From positions 62,001 through 126,000 of the forward strand of contig CAYPWJ010000001.1 in assembly GCA_964414415.1 (NCBI GenBank): 64,000 nucleotides of DNA, in the 5' to 3' direction. The stretch's first letter is position 1. Each line of letters starts with the position of its first letter. Below are positions 58,300-64,000 of this stretch, in pieces. Both the position numbers and the translations under genes were made by a program. The notes beneath the pieces were generated by a model, which was given only the letters and a program-made list of their open reading frames with translations, searched no databases and was not told where the DNA came from. The stretch comes from CAZESS01 sp964414415. GTDB lineage: Archaea; Thermoplasmatota; E2; UBA202; DSCA01.

Positions 58300-59790
58300 A
58301 TGAACACCACCTATTTTGCACACATCTTGGCACCAGAGAGAGCACACCATCCCGAGCGGAGCAACGCCACCCTCGAGAGAGTCATCGAGGTCCTCCACAA
58401 CGTCCTCGGCGACGACGCCACGCCGCATGTCGAGCAGCTCCGGGAACACCTCGACGTACACGAGCGAGCACCGCTGACACGGGAGCAGGCAGACATCGTC
58501 GCGGCCACGCTCGACGGGGCAGCGCTGCCCCATCACCTCATACGGGAGATAGCCGGGCAGCTCAAGGAATCCGAGCTTGCGACCGCCGAAGCACGAGAGC
58601 TCCACAGCCGATACAAGATACCCGTCTCCGCTTTGGAGGAAGACATCGTCCCCGTCCGGGGCGACGGCTGCTGGATACGCGATACCCACGGCGAGTGGTA
58701 CCTCGACATGGACAGCAACTACAGCGCCACCAACCTCGGGATGGCCAACGAGGAGCTCGCACGTGGGCTCTACAACCAGGCCCGGCTGCTCGTCTCCATG
58801 AAGGAAGACCGCGTCCAGATAGCCCGCACACGCTTCCTCAAAGAAATCAGCCAGATGATGCCGCCCGGGCTCACACATTTCTACTGGCAGAACTCCGGCG
58901 GCGAGGCAGTCGACAAATGCATCAAGTTCGCCAAAGCCTACACCGGCTGCAAGGACGTCGTCGCGTTCAAAAACGGCTTCCACGGCCGCACGCATGGTGC
59001 GGTGGCAGTCACCTGGAACGAGGACTACCGAAAGCCGTTTTTTCTGCACGAGGAGGACTGGGTCCATTTCGCCGAGTTCAACGACATCGACTCAGTGCGG
59101 CAGGCCATGGACGACAGCGGCGCCCGGACCATCATCATGGAGATGGTGCAGGGCGAAGAAGGCGGGAATCTGCCGGCAACGCAGGCATTCATCGACGACC
59201 TCTGGAAGCTGGCGGAGCAACGCGACGCGGTCATCATCGACGACGAGGTCCAGGCCGGCTTCGGCCGCACCGCCACCTGCGAGGGCGACTGGTTCGCCTG
59301 CCAGAGCTACAACGTCACCCCCGATCTGATGGCCATCGGCAAATCCTTCGGCGGCGGCTATCCCGTCACGGCAGTCGTGACAACCGAGGAGATATCCGAT
59401 GCGATGCAGCCCGGCTGGGACGGCTCCACCTTCGGTGGTAACCCCATGGCGATGACCGCCGCGCTCATCGCAACCCGACAGATGTGCCGCCGCGACGTCA
59501 CCGGCAACGTCATCGCCAGAGCAGCGCAGATGCGCGAGGGCTTTGCCGAGCTCCAGGAAAAACATCCCGTCATGGACGACATCCACGGCCGCGGTCTCAT
59601 GCTCGCGTTCTCCGTCGGCAGCGAGGACAACGTCGAAGAGCTCCAGCGTCAGCTCCGCATGCGGCACGTCAAGTCAACGCTGTCCACCGGCCCATACATC
59701 CGCTTTTTGCCGCCGACGATCATCAGCCAGGGCGAGGTCTCGTTCTTCCTCGACCGGCTCGACGAGGCGCTCGGCCAGTTGTCCTGCTGA
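58300..59790 (+). CDS. Class III PLP-dependent aminotransferase
   Basis: 496 residues. The core of a class III omega-aminotransferase follows a 100-residue N-terminal extension: NSGGEAVDKCIKFAKAYTG, FHGRTHGAVAVTWN, IIDDEVQAGFGRTA with the PLP-binding DE-Q, and GKSFGGGYPV with Schiff-base K348. Substrates of the class include ornithine, GABA, beta-alanine and betaine-like amines. ATG 58300 follows a weak AT-rich promoter and a 145-base gap with no other feature. It precedes the flavin amine-dehydrogenase-like operon on the same strand, so both may serve amino-acid catabolism. Confidence 0.9.
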   Translation: MNTTYFAHILAPERAHHPERSNATLERVIEVLHNVLGDDATPHVEQLREHLDVHERAPLTREQADIVAATLDGAALPHHLIREIAGQLKESELATAEARELHSRYKIPVSALEEDIVPVRGDGCWIRDTHGEWYLDMDSNYSATNLGMANEELARGLYNQARLLVSMKEDRVQIARTRFLKEISQMMPPGLTHFYWQNSGGEAVDKCIKFAKAYTGCKDVVAFKNGFHGRTHGAVAVTWNEDYRKPFFLHEEDWVHFAEFNDIDSVRQAMDDSGARTIIMEMVQGEEGGNLPATQAFIDDLWKLAEQRDAVIIDDEVQAGFGRTATCEGDWFACQSYNVTPDLMAIGKSFGGGYPVTAVVTTEEISDAMQPGWDGSTFGGNPMAMTAALIATRQMCRRDVTGNVIARAAQMREGFAELQEKHPVMDDIHGRGLMLAFSVGSEDNVEELQRQLRMRHVKSTLSTGPYIRFLPPTIISQGEVSFFLDRLDEALGQLSC

Positions 59791-59820
59791 CAGGAGCGGG
59801 ATACAGCACTGCTGATAACG

Positions 59821-60276
59821 ATGGTGGATATAAAAAACAGACGCTGGTTGATCGGCAGGCTCCTCCTGGGTATCGCCGTCTCCATCTTCATATTTGTATG
59901 GTTTTTCGTCCTGGAGCCGACTGTCGACCTGACGCCGGGTCCGGACCACCTGCAGACGGGCGCCAAGGTCGCCATCACCGACGTCGAGACCCAGGTAACC
60001 GGGAGCCAGTTCAACGTCACCTTTCGCCTTGAAAACGTCGGCGACGAAAAAGCCCAGGCACTGATGCTCGATCCAGACGTCAGAGACCAGGACGGCGACA
60101 ATCGAACCACCGGGGGATTCACCACCGTGGCCCCTGGGTTAGCTGCAGGCGCCACCGTCACGGAGACGATATCCCTCGACATCCAGCCCGGCGACAGCCG
60201 ATATACCGCCCACGTGGACGTCTGGTGGATGGCAGGGAACGCAAGCTACACCTACAACTGGACGGTAGAACAGTGA
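59821..60276 (+). CDS. Membrane-anchored Ig-like (CARDB-type) protein
   Basis: 151 residues. One N-terminal transmembrane helix (LLLGIAVSIFIFVWFFVL) anchors an extracellular beta-sandwich domain with QFNVTFRLENVGDEKAQALM and AGATVTETISLDIQPGDSRY, the pattern of CARDB/DUF11-like adhesion domains common in archaeal surface proteins. It begins 30 bases after the aminotransferase stop. No link in function is evident. Confidence 0.7.
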   Translation: MVDIKNRRWLIGRLLLGIAVSIFIFVWFFVLEPTVDLTPGPDHLQTGAKVAITDVETQVTGSQFNVTFRLENVGDEKAQALMLDPDVRDQDGDNRTTGGFTTVAPGLAAGATVTETISLDIQPGDSRYTAHVDVWWMAGNASYTYNWTVEQ

Positions 60277-60449
60277 GCGAGCAACACCTCCCCTAGCGAT
60301 GCAGTCCTCCATCCCGCTCGACCACCGACGGAAGCATTTCTCTCCGGATTCATATACCCCTCACCGTTCAACCCGCTATCCGGGCGCCGTTCTCATCATC
60401 TCCAGGCACCTTCGTTAACCTTATATTGCCTGTTGCCATACCGTGTAGG

Positions 60450-60893
60450 ATGGCAACCGTCGATGAGATTCTGGAAGAGCAGCGCGAGGAGGGGCGCCGC
60501 ATCATCGAGCGTAGCTCGACGTCCCGGGAGCTGTTCGAGGAGCTCAAGGAGGAATGCCCCCACATCCCCGAGGAGGAGCTCGTCCGTCTTTTCAAGTCCG
60601 TCGCTGCAGGCACCAAGATGGTGGACAGCGCAATCGTCGCCGCGGCACACAACATGGAGTACAACGCGACGCACCCCGCGCCCAAAGAGCGACCGTGGAT
60701 AGACCTGTTTTTCACCGACGCCGCCCGGGACATCATGACACCCGGGGAACTCATGCAGGACGACGACCTCTACCACGATTACATCGAGATGATCGGCTCG
60801 CTCGAGGCGAAATACGACGACCAGGAGGAGCAGCCCGATCTCTCCATCTTCAGGCGGCAGACCACGATGTTCCTGAAAAAACAGGTGGAATGA
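60450..60893 (+). CDS. Hypothetical helical protein leading the amine-dehydrogenase-like operon
   Basis: 147 residues, acidic and predicted largely helical (DEILEEQREEGRRIIERSST, KEECPHIPEEELVRLFKSV), with no recognised domain and no membrane segment. A TTATATT element about 24-30 bases before the ATG makes it the likely first gene of the transcript that continues, after 3 bases, into the [2Fe-2S]-FAD subunit. The 173 bases before it hold only this promoter. It could be an assembly factor or extra subunit; that is inference from position. Confidence 0.65.
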   Translation: MATVDEILEEQREEGRRIIERSSTSRELFEELKEECPHIPEEELVRLFKSVAAGTKMVDSAIVAAAHNMEYNATHPAPKERPWIDLFFTDAARDIMTPGELMQDDDLYHDYIEMIGSLEAKYDDQEEQPDLSIFRRQTTMFLKKQVE

Positions 60894-60896
60894 CAC

Positions 60897-62345
60897 ATGC
60901 GGATAGAGCAGCATCCCATCCTCGACTTCGACCGACACAATTCCTTTACGTTTTCATATGACGGCGAGCCCGTCACCGCCTACCGAGGCGAGAGCATCGC
61001 CGCCGCCCTGCATGCAGCAGGCGTCAGGGTGCTCTCCCGGAGCGTCACTCGCGACCGCCCGCGAGGCTTCTTCTGCGGCATCGGCAAATGCTCCTCCTGC
61101 CTCATGCGCGTCGACGGCATCCCGAGCGTCCGGACGTGCATCGTCCCCGCCGAGCAGGGCATGGAGGTCGAGCCTACACGGGGGCGGCTTCCCGAGGTGT
61201 CCTTCAACGCGCAGCCGGCCATAGACATCGACGTCGAGGTGCTGGTCATCGGGGCCGGCCCGGCGGGCATGTCAGCAGCCATCGAGGCGGCCAGCCACGG
61301 CAGCCACGTGCTGCTCCTCGACGAAAACCCCAGGATGGGCGGGCAACTCGTCAAGCAGACCCACAAGTTCTTCGGCTCACGGGAGGAGCAGGCGGGCACC
61401 CGCGGCGTCACCATCGCCCGCGAGCTCGAGCGGCGCATCGCGGAACTGGCGGACGACGGCCGCGTCGACACGCTGCTGCAGACCACCGCCTTCGGTTACT
61501 ACGACGGCGGCAACGGCTCACACGTCATCGCCGCCGCGAACCGCATGGACAACCAGTTGTACCGCGTCACCGCCCGGCAGGTCATCATTGCCACAGGCGC
61601 ACAGGAAAACATGCTGGCGTTCCCCGGCAATGACCTCCCCGGCGTCTACGGCGCTGGCGGCGTCCAGACGCTCATGAACGTCTATGGCGTCAGGCCCGGC
61701 GAGCGCGTGCTGATGGTCGGCGCTGGCAACGTCGGACTCATCGTCTCATACCAGCTCCTGCAGGCCGGCGTCCAGGTCGAGCGGGTCGTCGAGGCCATGC
61801 CCCGGATCGGCGGGTACCACGTCCACGCGGCGAAGCTCCGCCGGCACGGCGTCCCCATCCAGGTCAGGCATTCCATCCGGGAGGTCTACGGCGACGAGGC
61901 GGTCGAGGGCGCAACCATTGTCGAGCTCGACGACGACTGGAACGAGATCGAGGGAAGCACGGAGGACGTGCCCTGCGACACCGTCTGCCTCGCCGTCGGA
62001 CTGACTCCCTCAGCACGGCTGCTGTTCCAGGCCGGTGCAGCGCAGCGGTACATCCCCGCCGCCGGCGGCCACGTCGCCCTCCACAACGACCGGATGGAGA
62101 CCTCCATCGCTGGCCTGTATACAGCCGGTGATACGTCGGGCATCGAGGAAGCATCGACGGCCATGGTCGAAGGCAAAATCGCCGGGCTCGCCGCCGCCGA
62201 TACGCTGCACGACGTCAGCGACGCAGAGGCACTGCTGCAGGACTACCATGGTCGCCTGGCGGACATGCGCGCCGGCCCGTTCGGCGAAAAGTCACGACAG
62301 GCGAAAAAAACCATTTGCGAGGAGGCAGACGATGCCGGAATATGA
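60897..62345 (+). CDS. Amine dehydrogenase alpha-type subunit: [2Fe-2S] plus FAD/NAD domain
   Basis: 482 residues. The N-terminal 100 form a ferredoxin-like domain of the sarcosine-oxidase-alpha/HcnA type with cysteines in FFCGIGKCSSCLMRVDG and SVRTC. A pyridine-nucleotide-disulfide oxidoreductase-like flavoprotein follows (VLVIGAGPAGMSAAIEAASH, IIATGAQENMLAFPGNDLPG, VLMVGAGNVGLIVSYQLLQA, GLYTAGDTSGIEEAS). This fused layout equals the alpha subunit of multi-subunit dye-linked L-proline or amino-acid dehydrogenases of Thermococcales. It overlaps the ferredoxin-like gene by 14 bases. Confidence 0.88.
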   Translation: MRIEQHPILDFDRHNSFTFSYDGEPVTAYRGESIAAALHAAGVRVLSRSVTRDRPRGFFCGIGKCSSCLMRVDGIPSVRTCIVPAEQGMEVEPTRGRLPEVSFNAQPAIDIDVEVLVIGAGPAGMSAAIEAASHGSHVLLLDENPRMGGQLVKQTHKFFGSREEQAGTRGVTIARELERRIAELADDGRVDTLLQTTAFGYYDGGNGSHVIAAANRMDNQLYRVTARQVIIATGAQENMLAFPGNDLPGVYGAGGVQTLMNVYGVRPGERVLMVGAGNVGLIVSYQLLQAGVQVERVVEAMPRIGGYHVHAAKLRRHGVPIQVRHSIREVYGDEAVEGATIVELDDDWNEIEGSTEDVPCDTVCLAVGLTPSARLLFQAGAAQRYIPAAGGHVALHNDRMETSIAGLYTAGDTSGIEEASTAMVEGKIAGLAAADTLHDVSDAEALLQDYHGRLADMRAGPFGEKSRQAKKTICEEADDAGI

Positions 62346-62796
62346 ACGCAGCGGCGTGCTCGGGGAGGACGACCTCAACCTGCCGTCGGAGGAACAGCTG
62401 CGCAATGGTGTTGCAGTCATCGAATGCGTGCAGGAGATACCCTGCAATCCCTGTGTCGACGCATGCCCGACCGACGCGATATCCATGGAGGACATCAACG
62501 CGCCGCCCCATGTCGACTACGAGACATGCATCGGCTGCGGTCAATGCATCGCCGTCTGCCCCGGCCTCGCCTGCTTTGTCGTTAAATTGGAGGACGAACA
62601 CGCGCTGGTGACGCTCCCCTACGAGATGCTCCCGCTGCCAGAGGAGGGCGACCATGTTGCCGCGTTGAACCGCCGGGGTGAACGGGTCGGCGACGCGGTC
62701 GTCCGCGAGGTCAGAGAAGGAGACACGCCCATCATCACAATTGAGGTCGCGCCGGAGCACGCGATGCAGGCCAGAGCCATCGAGGTGGAGCTATGA
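62332..62796 (+). CDS. 4Fe-4S ferredoxin-like subunit
   Basis: 154 residues with two cluster motifs: ECVQEIPCNPCVDACPTDAI and CIGCGQCIAVCPG. They carry the cysteines of two [4Fe-4S] clusters, followed by an 80-residue beta-rich tail (GDHVAALNRRGERVGDAVV). In the Thermococcus PDH2-type complexes an analogous subunit passes electrons between the flavin subunits. The start overlaps the alpha-subunit gene and the stop overlaps the BFD gene by ATGA, consistent with stoichiometric translation. Confidence 0.88.
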   Translation: MPEYERSGVLGEDDLNLPSEEQLRNGVAVIECVQEIPCNPCVDACPTDAISMEDINAPPHVDYETCIGCGQCIAVCPGLACFVVKLEDEHALVTLPYEMLPLPEEGDHVAALNRRGERVGDAVVREVREGDTPIITIEVAPEHAMQARAIEVEL

Positions 62797-63062
62797 CGAC
62801 CATCATCTGCCGCTGCGAGGACGTCACCGAGGCGGACATCGTCGCGGCCATCGAAGACGGCTGCCGGACGCTCGACGGACTCAAGCACCGCCTCAGGCTC
62901 GGCATGGGCCCATGTCAGGGTCGCACCTGCCTCACTTTGGCGGCGCGCATCCTCGCCCGGGAGACAGGCCAGTCCATCGAGGAGCTCCAATGGCAGACAG
63001 CGCGGCCGCCTGCGGTCGCCGTCTCGCTCGGCACCCTCGGAGGTGACCGTGATGATCGATGA
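62793..63062 (+). CDS. BFD-like [2Fe-2S] subunit
   Basis: 89 residues with the bacterioferritin-associated-ferredoxin-like pattern IICRCEDVTEADIVAAIEDG and LRLGMGPCQGRTCL, giving the four cysteines CxC and CxxxxC. Equivalent small subunits occur in amino-acid dehydrogenase and nitrite-reductase-like complexes. The gene overlaps its neighbours at both ends (4 and 11 bases), so it is tightly coupled to the ferredoxin-like and catalytic subunits. Confidence 0.9.
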   Translation: MTTIICRCEDVTEADIVAAIEDGCRTLDGLKHRLRLGMGPCQGRTCLTLAARILARETGQSIEELQWQTARPPAVAVSLGTLGGDRDDR

Positions 63063-64000
63063 GACAGCGGTCGCGGTCGTCGGCGGCGGCATCAACGGCT
63101 GCGCCCTCGCCTACGAGCTCTCGAAGCGCGACATCGACGTGGCCGTGGTAGAGCGAGACATCCTCGCGAGCGGCGCCACCGGGCGATGCGGCGCCGGCAT
63201 CCGCCAGCAGTGGTCCACCAGGGAGAACGTCACCCTTGCCATGAGAAGCATGGATATCTTCGAGCAGCTCAGCGAGGAGCTCCAGGCGGACATCGGCCTC
63301 CGGCAGGGCGGCTACCTGGTCATCGTGCACGACGAAGACGGCATGCAGCAATCGGAGCGGAACGTCGAGCTGCAGCAGTCGCTCGGCCTGAACGTCGAGC
63401 TGCTGTCGCCCGAGAAAATCACGGACGTGGTACCCATCCTGGACGTCGATGGTATAGACGCCATCGGCGCCACGTTTTGCCCCACAGACGGCCACGCGGA
63501 CCCGTTCAAGACGGCACATGCCTACGCGAGGGCTGCAGAGCAGCAGGGCGCCCGGTTTTATCCGTTTACCGAGGTCGAGGACGTGCTCACAAACGGCGGC
63601 GCGGTCGTTGGCGTCCGGACCAATCGGGGCGACATCACCTCGGAGTACGTCGTCAACGCCGCCGGGGCCTGGTCGAAACAGATAGCCGGGATGGCCGGGG
63701 TGGAGCTGCCCAACGTGCCAACCAAGAAAGAGATCCTGGTGACGGAGCGGATGGAACGGGTCTTCGACGCCATGGTCATCTCGTTCAAGGACGGCATCTA
63801 TTTCAGCCAGCAGGAGGAAGGCCAGGTGCTCGGCGGCATCCCGCCGCCGGAGACGGTGACGGGCTATGATGACACGGCGACGCTGTCGTTCCTCCAGCAC
63901 ATGTCCCGGACGCTGACCCGGTACGCGCCGGTGCTCCGGCACATCAACATCCTGCGGCAGTGGACCGGCTACTACGACGTCACACCGGATGCACGGCCAA
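63052..64000 (+). CDS. FAD-dependent amino-acid/amine oxidoreductase, catalytic (beta-type) subunit, 3' truncated
   Basis: At least 316 residues; the gene runs off the window. The N-terminus has the dinucleotide motif VAVVGGGINGCALAYELSKR and DIDVAVVERDILASGATGRC, then GAGIRQQWSTRENVTLAMRS, the DadA/sarcosine-oxidase-beta pattern. INILRQWTGYYDVTPDARP near the edge fits the substrate-side region of the family, whose total length is about 380-400. It starts within the BFD gene (ATG 63052). Proline, hydroxyproline, sarcosine or a D-amino acid could be the substrate; the subunit set favours proline-type dehydrogenases. Confidence 0.88.
   Translation, partial: MIDETAVAVVGGGINGCALAYELSKRDIDVAVVERDILASGATGRCGAGIRQQWSTRENVTLAMRSMDIFEQLSEELQADIGLRQGGYLVIVHDEDGMQQSERNVELQQSLGLNVELLSPEKITDVVPILDVDGIDAIGATFCPTDGHADPFKTAHAYARAAEQQGARFYPFTEVEDVLTNGGAVVGVRTNRGDITSEYVVNAAGAWSKQIAGMAGVELPNVPTKKEILVTERMERVFDAMVISFKDGIYFSQQEEGQVLGGIPPPETVTGYDDTATLSFLQHMSRTLTRYAPVLRHINILRQWTGYYDVTPDARP

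Noticed and set aside
1..64000. Insertion sequences, rRNA genes, riboswitches
   Set aside because: No transposase motifs, terminal inverted repeats, rRNA segments or known riboswitch cores were recognised on either strand.

Overview
The window is archaeal chromosomal DNA, high in GC, with dense genes on both strands. The evidence is an archaeal informational set (ribosomal protein L40e, aIF1A, Nop5, archaeal-type ThrRS, KptA, a Sec61beta/SecG-like subunit), three tRNA genes with bulge-helix-bulge introns, the archaeal GTP cyclohydrolase MptA, a 2-phosphoglycerate kinase next to cyclic 2,3-diphosphoglycerate synthetase, and many genes whose TATA box lies about 25-30 bases before the start codon, as expected for leaderless mRNAs. 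A euryarchaeon, possibly a Thermoplasmatota-like lineage (heliorhodopsin is known there), fits best. That placement is inference. Bacterial-type acquisitions include an NAD-dependent DNA ligase, a PolX/PHP polymerase and a type IIG restriction enzyme.

Layout: 1-3.3 kb holds a cyclic-2,3-diphosphoglycerate module, a CBS protein and a double metallophosphoesterase. 3.3-12.3 kb is a light and pigment region: lycopene cyclase, phytoene synthase and phytoene desaturase on the minus strand, a divergent carotene hydroxylase carrying two compensating homopolymer frameshifts, a secreted amidotransferase-like protein, a heliorhodopsin with all key residues, a UbiA prenyltransferase, a class II photolyase and its DUF523/DUF1722 partner. 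12.5-17.6 kb has tRNA-Lys, kptA-mptA, intron-bearing tRNA-Leu, a secreted GxDxY-repeat protein, purB and intron-bearing tRNA-Gly. 17.9-25.1 kb has a small helical protein, ligA, a gene remnant, a two-gene glycosyltransferase operon, polX, and a tRNA-Asp with two introns, one of them in the T-loop.

25.1-38.7 kb carries a triplicated DUF3068 surface protein, thrS, an AT-rich secreted protein, a PH-domain/DUF63 pair, L40e, topA-recJ and a 1032-residue surface/membrane protein. 38.7-43.6 kb is an AT-richer defence island: a type IIG restriction-methylation enzyme coupled to an RPA-like protein, bordered on one side by repeats. 43.6-49.4 kb mixes small and decaying genes: a methyltransferase, DUF3604, a micro zinc ribbon, SatD with a frameshifted membrane partner and a palindromic operator, aIF1A, a multiply disrupted TfoX-like pseudogene and an HD protein. 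49.4-58.2 kb holds membrane proteases, folD, Sec61beta/SecG, an acyltransferase and a sulfotransferase, a saccharopine-dehydrogenase-like enzyme, pyrD divergent from nop5, and a zinc-ribbon membrane protein. 58.3-64 kb is amine catabolism: a class III aminotransferase, then a translationally coupled flavin/iron-sulfur operon organised like the four-subunit dye-linked L-proline dehydrogenases. It runs off the window end.

The most notable observations are the heliorhodopsin-carotenoid-photolyase neighbourhood with the split hydroxylase, and the two-intron tRNA-Asp. No CRISPR array, rRNA or insertion sequence was seen.
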